Assembly: GCF_033115175.1 (NCBI RefSeq)
Contig: NC_084847.1
Span: forward strand, 44,997,905 to 45,061,904
Length of the DNA: 64,000 nucleotides
Reading direction: 5' to 3'
DNA from: Lepus europaeus
Taxonomy: Eukaryota > Chordata > Mammalia > Lagomorpha > Leporidae
How positions within the stretch are numbered: position 1 is the stretch's first letter; every line of letters starts with the position of its first letter. The notes beneath the pieces are model-generated. The model saw only the letters and a program-made list of their open reading frames with translations, had not been told where the DNA came from and made no database searches. Positions 11,397-22,570 of this stretch are shown here, one piece after another. Position numbers and translations under genes: made by a program.

Positions 11397-11416
11397 TATA
11401 TGTGTGTGTGTGTATG
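11332..11416. repeat. Compound TA/CA/TG microsatellite with perfect 30-bp palindrome
   Basis: A (TA)n run is followed by (AC)n, a TATA centre and (TG)n. Bases 11,384-11,413 form a perfect inverted repeat centred between 11,398 and 11,399, so the stretch can extrude as a cruciform. Confidence 0.95.
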
Positions 11417-11602
11417 ATGTGCTGTTATGTACATACATTTTCATGTTTTGGAATATAGGCAGGCTAAAAATTTCCCAAAGCTTTATATTTTTATTCTGCT
11501 TTGCTATTAGTTCCTCTTTCAATATATTGCTTTTTCCATTTTTCTATAAGCATGCAGGAGGAACCAAACCATTATTTAAATATTTTATTCAGGAATCTCA
11601 GA

Positions 11603-11932
11603 GCTGGTGACATGGCACAGCAGGTTGAGCTACCACCTGCAATGCCAATATATTGTATTGGAGCACTGATTCAAATCATGGTTGCTCTACTGCCGATCCA
11701 ATTTCCTGCTAATGTGCCTTTTATCACGGAACATAGTCCAAGTTCTTGGGCCCCTGCTAAACATGCAGGAAACCTAGGATGGAATTCCAGTCTTCTGGCA
11801 TTTGCCTGTCCCAACTCTATCCATTGCATCCATTTGGGGAATGAACCATAAATTAGAATATCTTTCACTCTCTGTCTCTCCTCTCTGTAATTCTGTATTT
11901 CAAATAACTAAAACTGATTTTTTTTAAATAAA
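11603..11932 (+). mobile_element. Old diverged CSINE
   Basis: Plus-strand SINE with many substitutions (GACATGGCACAGCAGGTTG head; CATTTGGGGAATGAACC body). The CT tract is reduced and the tail is CAAATAACTAAAA. Confidence 0.8.
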
Positions 11933-11989
11933 CATCTCCTCCTTTAAATATATAACTTCCTACAAGTTTGGCCTTTAACAAAAGTTCAG

Positions 11990-12340
11990 AACCAAGTCTC
12001 TATAAATTAAATTGCCTTTCCTCCAGGTTCTTATAGCATATTTTTCATTACCCTTTGAAACCACACCAGAATCACCCACATGATCCATATTTCTAGTATG
12101 TACATTAAAACTATTCCAGACTGTACCCTCTTATCCAGCTCCAAATCTGCTTTTACATGCATAAGTATTTGTTAGAAAAGTACCCCAGTATTAGTTCCAC
12201 CATATGTCTTAATCTTCTTGGACTGCCATAGTAAAATACTGCTGCCTATGCTTGTTAAACAAATAAAATTATTTTTCACAGTTATGAAAGTTGGACAGTT
12301 CAATATTATAGTATGTTCCAAAGACCTGATCTCAAAATGT
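11990..12340 (-). mobile_element. MaLR-type element fossil: internal end plus LTR start
   Basis: Antisense relic. The left part resembles the end of a MaLR internal region. The right part (from about 12,205) carries the GACTGCCATAGTAAAATAC and TTTCACAGTTATG words of an antisense MST/MLT1-type LTR. Old, non-coding and heavily decayed. Confidence 0.5.
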
Positions 12341-12654
12341 AAATGACTTCAACATATATATGACAATAACCTACAAAATGGTAGAAAAGTAAAGTATAGG
12401 TTCATTTTGGTACAAAGAAATTGAAAACTACAGTTTTCTATAATACACATTTCCATAGACTTATTACAACCTCCTTATATGAATGAATTTTTAAAAATTG
12501 TGCAGCATAATAAACATATTCTTTGTTTCATTTTCCACAAATGTATTGAAGTGTGGAAGACCTAAACATTAAGTCCATAACATACCAGAAAGGTATATTT
12601 GTAGTGATCATGATTGGAGGCTAAGGCTTGATGTTAATGATGGAAAGCTGGGGG
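12341..12654. other. AT-rich stretch, nothing recognised
   Basis: About 310 bp between a MaLR fossil and a SINE. It contains no frame or repeat signature that I can name. Confidence 0.4.
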
Positions 12655-13008
12655 ACCAGGGCTGTGGTGCAGCAGGTTAACATCCTGGCTTGAAGTGCCA
12701 GCATCCCATATGGGTGCCGGTTCGAGACCCGGCTGCTCCACTTCTGATCCAGCTCTCTGCTACGGCCTGCGAAAGCAGTGGGAGATGGCTCAAGTCCTCG
12801 GGTCCCTGCACTGGTGTGGGAGACCTGGAGGAAGCTCCTGGATCCTGGCTTTGGATTGGCACAGCTCCAGCTGTTGCAGTCAACTGCGGAGTGAACCATC
12901 AGATATAAGATCGATATCTCTCTCTCTCTTTCTCTCTCTCTCTCCCTCCCTCTCCTCTCTATGTGTAACTTTGACTTTCAAATAAATAAATCTTTTTAAA
13001 AAATGATG
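12655..13008 (+). mobile_element. CSINE, well conserved
   Basis: Plus-strand full-length SINE with a long mixed CT tract (about 12,917-12,960) and AAATAAATAAATC tail. Several CpGs are kept (GGGTGCCGGTTCGAGACC), which indicates a young copy. A short flanking ATGGAAAGCT word occurs on both sides (12,639-12,648 and 13,004-13,013) and is consistent with a target-site duplication. Confidence 0.93.
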
Positions 13009-13013
13009 GAAAG

Positions 13014-13555
13014 CTAGACCAAGACAGGAGGAAAGGAACCAAAAAGTTTTATTTTCTCAGAGAATGGAGAAATTTACAGATATGAAACAGATGACTCCTG
13101 GTGATAGAAATAACCTTCACCAATTGTTAGAATAGCACAGATAGTAACAACCTCTACTAGATTTCCATTTTAGGCCTGGAGGCATAGCATGTGTATTTAG
13201 GGAGAGTTCAAAGACTATCCCAAGACCATAAGCCATTATTTTAATATGAGGACAACATAGGATCTGGGAGATTGATTTGCAGTTTCCTTTAAGCCCAGTG
13301 ATTAGGAGCATGCAAAGACAAAAGAGTGATGGGGTCTGTGGGACTGTCAATGCAGCTCAAAGCTCTAGAATCCATCTAGCACAATTTTAGCCCAAAGATC
13401 TGATGAGAGGGGTTCTGTTGTAAATAGGCTTTAAAGCGTATTGCCAAATTTGATCATTCATTAATAGTGACCAACTATTTGTCAATGAAAATATTTGTGA
13501 GTGACATTAGATCTCCAGCATTAACTTATAAGCTGATCTGACAATTAGGTCAATT
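13014..13555. other. Unassigned stretch
   Basis: About 540 bp with no recognised gene. It lies just upstream of L1 3' UTR-like sequence in the same orientation, so it may be part of the same old L1 3' UTR, but I could not match words. Confidence 0.35.
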
Positions 13556-13902
13556 ATGATGTCTCCTTGCCATGGTTATTATATTTTGTCACAAAATCTT
13601 TGGATTATGATGATTGTATGCCAAAACTGGTGGTATGTGAGCCACACCATTTGTCACCTTTGGTTCATATAAGTGTTTTCTTTTAAAGTTTGGGTTGCTA
13701 CTGATAGAGATTGTGGATTCAAAAGGCTTCCATAGCCTTGGCAGCTCATGTCAAGAGCCTTGGATGATCTTGGATGTCATATATAAGAGTGTTAATTGTT
13801 AAATTAACAACAGGAGTCACTGTGCACTTTCTTCCCATGTAGTGCTTATGTCCTCAATGAGTTGTATTATGAAAATTAACTGTAAAACTTGTTCTCAAAC
13901 AT
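13556..13902 (+). mobile_element. Old L1 3' UTR fragment
   Basis: The words GGCTTCCATAGCCTTGG, TTAACAACAGGAGTCACTG and CCCATGTAG match, in order, the reverse complement of 16,800-16,945, which is the 3' UTR of the antisense L1 there. The fragment is therefore L1 3' UTR in plus orientation, cut on the right by a SINE tail. Confidence 0.8.
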
Positions 13903-14005
13903 CTGGGGAGTGAACTAGCAGATGGAAGACCTCTCTCTCTCTGCCTCTACCTCTCTCTGTAACTCTTTCAAATAAATAAAATAATAAATTTTTAAAAAAA
14001 GATGA
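13903..14005 (+). mobile_element. CSINE 3' tail fragment
   Basis: Only the last roughly 100 bp of the SINE are present, beginning at ATCTGGGGAGTGAACTAGCA and ending in AAATAAATAAAATAATAAA. It is 5' truncated into an L1 3' UTR. Confidence 0.85.
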
Positions 14006-14250
14006 AATGATGCAATGGGTTTAACCAAAAAAAAAAGAAAATTAAAGCATTGTTATAATTAAAATGAAGTATAATAAGTGAATACATTATTTTTATTCTG
14101 TTTTTATTTTTGTAATTTTCCTAAGATCATATGATGTATTTTGTTTAAATTTAGGGCTATCCCTTGGTAAAATTGTAATTTGGGCCACACTATTGATTTC
14201 ACCCATGAAGTTTTGAAAATAGGTGCATATTAGAAGCTGTGAAAGTTAAT
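14006..14250. other. AT-rich stretch, nothing recognised
   Basis: About 245 bp of AT-rich DNA between two SINEs, without features that I can support. Confidence 0.4.
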
Positions 14251-14251
14251 T

Positions 14252-14578
14252 TTAATAAATATTTATTTTATTTATTTGAAAGGCAGAGTTAGAGGGTGGG
14301 GAGAGAGAGAGAGAGGTCTTCCATCTGATGGTTCACTCCGCAATTGGCTGCAACAGGCGGAGCTGTGCCAATCCAAAGCCAGGAACCAGGAGCTTCATCT
14401 GTGTCTCCCAAATGAATGCAGGGGCCCAAGCTCTTGAGCCATCCTCTAATGGTTTTCCAGGCACATTAGCAGGGGGCTGGATGGGAAGTGGAGCAGCCAG
14501 GGGTTGAACCAGCATCCACATGGGATGATGGCATCATAGGCACTGACTTAACCCATTAAGCCGCAATGCTGGTCTCAA
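14252..14578 (-). mobile_element. Antisense CSINE
   Basis: Minus-strand full-length SINE. The plus strand reads TTTATTTTATTTATTTGAAA, then GAGAGAGAGAGAGGTCTTCC, and ends with a head complement GCCGCAATGCTGGTCTC. Confidence 0.9.
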
Positions 14579-14915
14579 ATGTTAATTTAGACACTGTGCC
14601 ATGGAAACACCAAAGTCCACCAGTATCCTTTTAAATCTGTTTATTATATCATTAAATATTTTAATTTCTAGTTGGATCAAAGTATGGGCTTTTTAAAAAA
14701 ATACACAAGAATAATTTATTCATTTTGTATTTTCTTTCCCTTTCTGTGATATCTAGATTTTAATGGAAATATTTCTAGTGTTTTATTTTTCATTTATCTT
14801 ATTTCTCTCATTTTCTCATTTAGGCATTTAGGCACCTAAAATCACAGTTTTTAATTTCTATATTTCTTTGAAAAAAATTTTTTGTGGAGCTTCTGGCTGA
14901 GTGCAGGTAAAGCAG
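14579..14915. other. AT-rich stretch, possibly antisense L1
   Basis: T-rich DNA in which TTAGGCACCTAAAATC and similar words recall the antisense L1 5' ORF2 region, but too weakly to call. No gene is seen. Confidence 0.3.
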
Positions 14916-14959
14916 GTAGAGATTGGGCATATGACTTTGCCAAAGTCATCATGACATAT

Positions 14960-15307
14960 TACAACAAATGGGATGGTTTAATTCACCAGAAGCTGTTTCA
15001 CATAGTCCTGCACATTGGAAGTTCAAGATCAAGGTGTTTTCAGGCGTGGTTACTTCTGTGACCTCGCTCCCTGGCTTCTAGTCAGCCACCAACTTGCTGT
15101 GTGCTCACATGGTATTTCCTCTGTCCATGTGAATCCCTAGTCGCTCTCCTTATAAGGACAGGTGTGAGTCTGGATTAGGGCCTCACACTTGATATCATTT
15201 TTCTTCTGTTACATCTTAAAAGGTTCTGTCTCTAAAAATAATCACATTGGGGGTTAGGGTTGCAAGATACTAACTTTTGGGAGAATCAGTTCCACCCATT
15301 ACAGTGA
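14960..15307 (-). mobile_element. MaLR-type LTR fossil (MLT1/MST-like), antisense
   Basis: Antisense LTR relic. The ordered words AAGTTCAAGATCAAGGTG, CTCACATGGTATTTCC, CTTATAAGGAC and CACATTGGGGGTTAGGGTT are typical of the antisense strand of this family, ending near a CCACCCATTACA word. Non-coding and old. The family name is from memory of consensus words. Confidence 0.65.
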
Positions 15308-15416
15308 GAGGGTCCCAGTGCTCTGCCTCAAAGAAAGCCAGGTCTGAAGAGGGCTTAGTGTTTGAAATGAGGGTTAAGGGTCTTCATAATATTATTTTCT
15401 ATGCTGTCTCTCAAAT

Positions 15417-15424
15417 GCGCGCAC

Positions 15425-15465
<41 letters not shown>

Positions 15466-15477
15466 CACACACACACT
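15417..15477. repeat. (AC)n-(AT)n-(AC)n microsatellite
   Basis: A CA-dinucleotide run of about 26 bp, an AT run of about 15 bp and a second CA run. It is preceded by a CpG-containing GCGCGCACGC start. Confidence 0.95.
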
Positions 15478-15654
15478 TACAAATTCCTGTGTATACACAC
15501 AAAATAAAAACCCATAAAATGGAATGTTAGAAAATATTGAAATGGAAAAGAAATAGGAAAATAACAACACAGGCAGTTATATAAGAGTATATATGATCCC
15601 ATCATTCATAGTTACCAAAAAATAAGCACCAAAGTATGAGAAACAAAACTGAAA

Positions 15655-16012
15655 CTGGGGCTGGTGCTGTGGCATGGTGGCTGAAGCCACCACCTGTGGT
15701 GCTGGTATCCCATATGGGTGCCAATTCAATTCCTGGCTGCTCCACTTTTGATCCAGCTCTCTGCTATGGCCTGGGAAAGCAGTGGAGGATGTCCCAAGTC
15801 CTTGGACCCCTGCACCCACATGGGAAGACTCAGAAGAAGCTCCTGGCTTCTGGCTTCATATAGGTGTGGCTCTGGCTGTTGCAGCCAAATGGGGAGTGAA
15901 CCAGCAGATGGAAGACCTCTCTCTCTCTCTCTCTCTCTCTCTGCCTCTCCATTCTCTGTGGAGCTCTGACTTTCATGTAGATCAATAAATCTATTTTAAA
16001 AATCTATTTTAA
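15655..16012 (+). mobile_element. CSINE, left arm of an inverted pair
   Basis: Plus-strand full-length SINE (GGGGCTGGTGCTGTGGCAT head, CT tract about 15,919-15,942). It lies only about 75 bp from an antisense SINE, so a transcript through both could fold into a long hairpin. Confidence 0.92.
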
Positions 16013-16087
16013 AAAACCTATTCTTTACAGGAATACAGGCCAGTTTACACGGGGAATGTTGTCCTAATGATTTTGTAAACTTTTCAA

Positions 16088-16396
16088 GAATTATTTTATT
16101 TGAAACACAAAGTTAACAGAGAGAGGTAGAGACACAGAGAGAGATAGGTCTTCCATCCACTGGTTCACTCCTCAGATGGCCACAACTGAGCCGATCCAAA
16201 GCCAGGAGCCAGGAGCTTCTTCTGGGTCTCCCATATGGGTGCAGGTGTCAAATGACTTGGGCCATCTTCTACTGCTTTCCCAGGCCACAGCAGAGAGCTG
16301 GACTGGAATAAGAGAAGATGGGACTAGAAGTGCCCATATGGAATGACTGTGCTTCAGGCCAGGGCTTTAACCCCTGTGCCACAGTGCCGGCCCCTT
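16088..16396 (-). mobile_element. Antisense CSINE, right arm of an inverted pair
   Basis: Minus-strand full-length SINE ending at the head complement GTGCCACAGTGCCGGCCCC. It pairs with the plus-strand copy at 15,655-16,012. Confidence 0.92.
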
Positions 16397-16516
16397 GATT
16401 TTATAAAGTTTGAATTAATGTTATTCTGTTTAAAATTATGATTATATGACAAATATGGAAGATAGGTTCTGAGAAAGTATCAATCTATTATTATACCAAA
16501 GGTTTAATGCTTCCTT

Positions 16517-18283
16517 TTATCTTTTTTTAACTTTTATTTAATAAATATATATTTCCAAAGTACAACTTTTGGGTTATAGCGGCTTCCCCCCCCCATAACT
16601 TTGCTCCCACCCACAACCCTCCCATCCCCCACTCCCTCTCCTATCCCATTCGCATCAAGATCCATTTTCAATTATCTTTATATACAGAAGATCAATTTAG
16701 TATATAATAAGTAAAGATTTCAACAGTTTGCACCCACACAGAAACACAAAGTATAAAGTAATGTTTGAGTACTAGTTATACCACTAATTTACCTAGTACC
16801 ACACATTAAGGACAGAGATGCTACATGGGGAGTAAGTGCACAGTGACTCCTGTTGTTGATTTAACAATTGGCACTCTTATTTATGGCGTCAGTAATCACC
16901 CGAGGCTCTTGTCTTGAGTTTCCAAGGCTATGGAAGCCTCTTGAGTTCGCTAACTCCTATCTTATTTAGACACAGTCATAGTCAAAGTGGAAGTTCTCTC
17001 CTCCCTTCAGAGAATGGTACCTCCTTCTTTGATGCCCCATTCTTTCCGTTGGGATCTCACTCACAGAGATCTTTCATTTAGTTCATTTTTTTTTTGCCAG
17101 AGTGTCTTGGCTTTCCATGCCTGAAATACTGTCATGGTCTTTTTAGCCAGATCTGAATGCCTTTAGGGCTGATTTCTGAGGCCAGAGTGCTGTTTAAGAC
17201 ATCTGCCATTCCATGAGTCTGCTGTGTATCCCACATCCCGTGTTGGATCGTTCTCTCCTTTTTAATTCTACCAGTTAGTATCAGCAGACACCAGTCTTGT
17301 TTATGTGATCCCTTTGACTCTCAATCCTATCATTATGATCAATTATGAACTGAAACTGATCACTTTTACTAGTGGCATTGGTACATGCCACCTTGATGGG
17401 ATTGAATTGGAATCCCTGGCCCGTTTCTAACTCTACCATTAGAAGTAAGTCTAATGGAGCATATGCAGAACTCTCTATCTCCTCCCTCTATTATTCCAAC
17501 TCTTATATTTAACAGGGATCACTTTTCAGTAAGCACGTAAGCATAATTGTGTGTTAATTAAAGAATTCAACCAATAGTTTTAAATAGAACAAAAAATACT
17601 GAAAGGAATAAAGTAGTAAATTGTTCCATGAGAGTCAGAACAAGGACTGATCAAGTCATTGTTTCTCATAGTGTCCATTTCACTTCAACAGGTTTCATTT
17701 TAGGTGTTTGGTTAGTTGTCACCGATCAGGGAGAACACACGATATTTGTCCTTTTGGGACTGGCTTAATTCACTCAGCATGATATTTTCCAGATTCCTCC
17801 ATTTGGTTGCAAATCACTGGATTTCATTTTCTTTACTGCTGTATAGTATTCTATAGAGTACATATCCCCTAATTTTTTTATCCAGTCTACTGTTGATGGG
17901 CATTTGGGTTGGTTCCAGGTCTTAGCTAGTGTGAATTGAGCTGCAATAAACATTAATGTGTAGATGGCTTTTTTGTTTGCCAATTTAATTTCCTTTGGGT
18001 AAATTCCAAGGAGTGGGATGGTTGGATTGTATGGTAGGGTTATATTCAGGTTTCTGAGGAATCTCCAAAGTGACTTCCACAGTGGCTTTACCAGTTTGCA
18101 TTCCCACCAACAGTGGGTTAGTGTTCCTTTTTCCCCACTTCCTTGCCAGCCTTTGTTGTTGGTAGATTTCTGTATGTGAGCTATTCTAACCAGGGCGAGG
18201 TGAAACCTCATTGTGGTTTTGATTTGCATTTCCCTGATTGCTTTGACTGCCTGTGCCTCTGGGTCTTTTTCAAGAAGTCATCG
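16517..18283 (-). mobile_element. Antisense L1, 3' UTR and ORF2 C-terminus
   Basis: The T-run at about 16,517-16,540 is the complement of the poly-A end. It is followed on the plus strand by the complement of a G-rich 3' UTR (CCCCCCCCCATAAC, CCCACCCACAACCCTCCC). The minus frame 17,774-18,229 encodes the ORF2 C-terminus ([37 protein letters not shown]). The 3' UTR is about 1.2 kb, about twice that of the intact copy at 50,027, so this is a different, probably older subfamily. At 18,240 the copy jumps from the equivalent of 55,010 back to about 54,733 in the intact element, deleting about 280 bp, and then meets an inverted segment. Confidence 0.95.
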
Positions 18284-18516
18284 CACAGACAGTCAAAGCC
18301 AAAATTAACAGTTCGGATTACATCAAATTGAAAAGTTTCTGTACTGCAAAAGAAACAACAAAGTGAAGAGGCAACTAACAGAATGGGAAAAAAATATTTG
18401 AAAACTATGCAACCGATAAATGATTAATATCCAGAATCTACAAAGAGATCAACAAACTCTACAACAACAAAACAAACAACCCATTTAAGAAATAGGCCAA
18501 GTACCTCAATAGACAT
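18284..18516 (+). mobile_element. Inverted internal segment of the same L1
   Basis: Runs in the opposite orientation to the L1 sequence on both sides and matches about 54,718-54,955 of the intact element (CCAAAATTAACAGTTCGG, AAGTTTCTGTACTGC, CCTCAATAGACA). Its first 15 bases (18,284-18,298) are complementary at 14 of 15 positions to 18,241-18,255, a fold-back that marks the inversion joint. It is degraded and no frame is open. Confidence 0.9.
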
Positions 18517-20911
18517 TTTTTTCTTCTTTGTTGGGAGGGCCTTTATTACTGTTTCAATTTCTGTCTCAGTTATGGGTCTGTTTCGGTTTTCTGTGTCTTC
18601 CTGGTTCAATTTAGGTAGGTTGCATGTGTCCAGGAATCTATCCATTTCTGATACATATCCCTGTTTGCTGGCATGCAACTCTTTGTAGTAATTTTTGATG
18701 ACTCTTTTTATTTCTGTGGCATCTGTTGTTAGATTCCCTTTTTCATCTCTGATTTTATTGATTTGGGTCTTTTCTTTTTTAGGTTAGTTGGGCCAATGGT
18801 GTGTCAATTTTGTTTATTTTTTCAAAATACCAGCTCTTCATTTGGCTTATTTTTTGTAATTTTTTTAAATTCAATTCTGTTGGTTTCTTTAATTTCAATT
18901 ATTTCTCTTTTCCTACTAGATTTGGGTCTGGTTTGCTGCAGTTTTACTAGATCCTTGAGATGCACTGAAAGCTCATTTATTAGAACTATTTTTTATTATT
19001 ATTAGAATTCATTTACTTATTTATTTATTGCTATTAGAACTTATTTGGTGCCTTTCCAATTTCCTGATATAGGCACCTATTGCTGTGAACTTTCCTCTCA
19101 ACACTGCTTTTGCTCTGTCCCATAATTTTTGATATGTTGTGTTGTTATCATTTACTTTCAGAAAGTTTTTGATTTCTCTTTTGATTTCTTCTATGACCCA
19201 GTGTTCATTCAGGAGCATGTTGTTCAGTCTCCATGTGTTTGCATATGCTCTAGGGATTCCTGAGTTGCTAATTTCCAACTCCATTCCACTGTGGTCTGAG
19301 AATCTGCATCGTATAATTCTAATTCTTTTGAATTTGCTGAGACTTGCTTTATGGCCTAGTATATGGGCAATCCTAGAGTAGGTTCCATATACTGCTGAGA
19401 AGAATGTAAATTCTTTAAGTGTAGGATGAAAAGTTCAAGTATCTGTTAGATCCATTTGGGCTATAGTGTCATTTAAGTACTCTGTTTCTTTGTTGATCTG
19501 TCAGGTTGATCTGTTTATTTCTGAGAGTGGACTATTGAAGTCCCCCAGTACTACTGTATTGGAATCTAAGTCTCCCTTTAAGTCCCTTAACATATCTTTT
19601 AAATAAACCAGTGCCCTGTAATTAGGTGCATATACATTGATAATCGTTATATCTCCCTGTTGAATTGATCCCTTAGTCATTATATAGTGCTCCTCTTTGT
19701 CGCTCTCAACAGTTTTTGTGTTAAAGTTTAGTTTGTCTGATATTAAGATGGCTACACTCCCTCTGTTTTCATTTCTGTTGGCATGGAATATCTTTTTCCA
19801 GCCTTTCACTTTCAGTCTGCATGCATCTTTGTTGGAAAGATGTGTTTCTTATAAGCAGCAAATGGATGGATTTTGTTCCTTAACCCATTCAGCCAGTCTG
19901 TCTTTTAACTGGAGAGTTGTGACTATTGATAAGTAGTAACTTTGCCCTGCCGTTTTCGCAAAGATATTTTCTAATATATGCTTTGAACTTCCTGTGATCT
20001 TTTACTGTGAGGTTTCCTTCCTTTACCTTCTTTCATATTGATTACCGTGTTTCTGTGTTTCTGTGTGTAACACATCTTTAAGCATCTTTTGCAGGGCTGG
20101 ATGAGTGGTGACAAATTCTTTCAATTTCTGTTTGCTATGAAAGGTCTTTATTTCACCTTCATTCACAAATGAGAGCTTTGCAGGATATAATATTCTGGGC
20201 TGGCAGTTTTTCTCTCTTAGTACCTGGGCTATATCTCGCCATTCCCTCCTAGCCTGCAGGGTTTCTGATGAGACGTCTGCTGTGAGTCTAATTGGAGATC
20301 CTCTGAGAGTAATCTGATGTTTCTCTCTCACATTTTAGAATCTTTATGTTTCACTGTGGTGAGTTTGATTACAATGTGTCGTGGTGAGGATCTCTTTTGG
20401 TCATGTTTATTAGGGGTTCTATGTGCTTCCTATACTAGGATGTCTCTTTCCATCTCCAAACGCGGGAAGATTCCTGCTAGTATCTCCCTAAAAAGGCCTT
20501 CTAATCCTTTCTCCCTCTCCATGCCTTCAGGAACTCCTAGAACCTGAATGTTGTTGTTGTTGTTGTTGTTTTTAATAGTATCCTGTAGATTCCCAAAAAT
20601 ATTTTTTTGGTTTGCAATTTCCTCTTCTTTTCTTTGGTTTGACTGTATACTTTCCTGTGCTCTTCCTTCTAAGTCTGATAATCTCTCTTCTATATTACTG
20701 ATTCTATTTTAAGGCTCTAAAATGTGTTTTTCATTTGTTCTATTGAATTCTTCATTTCATTTTGATTTCTCTTCAATATCTCAATTTCATCTACTACTAA
20801 ATTCCTTCAGATTTTGATTCCTCCTTAAGATTCCATTTTCATTAGAGAGATTTTCTGTCCTGTCCTTTATGGATTTCTGTAGTTCATACATTTGCTTTTG
20901 ATAACTTCTAA
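18517..20911 (-). mobile_element. Antisense L1, ORF1 to start of RT
   Basis: Minus-strand frames give ORF2 endonuclease words (18,424-19,809: [34 protein letters not shown]) and ORF1 C-terminal words (20,023-20,331: [35 protein letters not shown]). It covers the equivalent of about 50,775-53,120 of the intact copy. About 1.6 kb of RT sequence between this piece and the inverted segment is missing. Scattered frameshifts and stops break both frames. The element stops abruptly inside ORF1 at 20,911, where the minisatellite starts, so its 5' end is absent. Confidence 0.95.
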
Positions 20912-22459
20912 ATGGGACTCCGCTACCACCCAGATCCCCAGCCCCTGCAGGCACTGTGAGAGCCCACCTTGGGCAACCCACACGCGGCCCACCCCTTCCC
21001 AGGACCCCAGAACCTGCAGGCACTGCGAGAGCCCTCCCTGGGCACCCGAGATGGAACCCGCCCTACGCCCAGATGCCCAGCCCCTGCAGGAACTTAGAGA
21101 GCCCTCCTTCCGCATCTCAAAGGAGACACCCCACCACCCAGATCCCCAGCCCCTGCAGGAACTGGGAGAGCCCTCCCTGGGTATGCCAGATGCGACCCCG
21201 CCCCAAGCCCAGATCCCCAGCCCCTGCAGGCATTGTGAGAGCCCTCCCAGGGCACCCCAGACGCAACCCCGCACCCTGCCCAAGTCCCTAGCCACTGTAG
21301 GCATTGTGAGAGCCCTCCCAGGGCACCCCAGACGCAACCCCGCACCCTGCCCAAGTCCCTAGCCACTGCAGGCACTGCAAGAGCACTTCCTGGGCACCCA
21401 AGACGCGACCCGCCCCGCCCAGATCCCAAGCCCCTGCAGGCACTCTGAGACCCTCATGGGCACCCCAGACGCGACCCCGCCACCATCCAGATCCCCAACT
21501 CCTGCAGACATTGCGAGAGCACTCATTGGGCACCAAAGACGAGACCTCTCCCACGACCAGATCCCCAGCCCCTGCAGGCACTGCGAGAGCCCTCCCTGGG
21601 CACCCCAGACACGACCTCTCCCCCCTCCCAGATCCACAGCCCTTGCAGGCACTGCAAGAGACATCCTTGGGCACCGGAGTCTTGTCCCACCCCCGCCCAG
21701 ATCCCCAGCCCCTGCAGGCACATGGAGAGCCCTCCCTGGCACCCCAGACGCAACCGGGCCCCCGCCCAGTTCCCCAGCCCCTGCAGCCACTGCGAGAGCC
21801 CTCCTTGGGCAAGCCAGACGGGACACCGCCCCCCGTCCAGGTCCCCAGCCCCTCAGGCACTGTGAGAGCTCGTCCTGGCATCCGAGATGCAACCTGCCCC
21901 CGCCCAGGTCCCCAGGCCCTGCAGGCACTGCAGAGCCCTCCTTGGGCACACCAGACGCGACCCTGCCCACCGCCCAGATCCCTAGCCCCTGCAGGCACTG
22001 TGAGAGCCGTCCTTGGGCACCCGAGACACGACCCCGCACCCTGCCTAGGTCCCAAGCCCCTGCAGGCACTGGGAGAGCCCTTCCTGGGCACCCCAGACAC
22101 AAACCGCCCCCGCCCAGGTCCCCAGCCCCTGCAGGCACTGTGATAGGCCTCCATGGGTACCCCAGACATGACCGCGCCCAACGCCCAGATGCCTAACCCC
22201 TGCAGGCACTTTGAGAGCCCTCCTGGTGCACCTCAGACGTGACCCCGCCCTCTGCCCAGGTCCCAAGTCACTTCAGGCACTGCGAGAGTCCTCCCTGGGC
22301 ACCAGAGATGGGACCCGGCCCCGCCCAGATCTCCAGCCCCTGCAGGCACTGCGAGAGCCCTCCTGGGGCACCCCAGACTCAACCCCGCCCCCCGCCCAGA
22401 TCCCTAGCCCCTGCAGGCACTGTGATAGCCCTCCTGGGGCACCCCAGACGTGACCCCGC

Positions 22460-22570
22460 CCTCTGCCCAGGTCCCAAGCCACTTCACACACTGCCAGAGT
22501 CCTCCCTGGGCACCAGAGATGCGACCTATCCTCGCCCAGATCCCCAGAAACTGCAGGCACTGCGAAAGCC
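22460..22570. repeat. Isolated relatives of higher-order-repeat monomers
   Basis: Monomers with the rare variants CCACTTCACACACTGCC and CCCAGAAACTGCAGG occur here and again at matching places inside each 2.02-kb unit (for example 24,525-24,600). They show that the higher-order unit was assembled from variants already present in the array. Confidence 0.8.
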
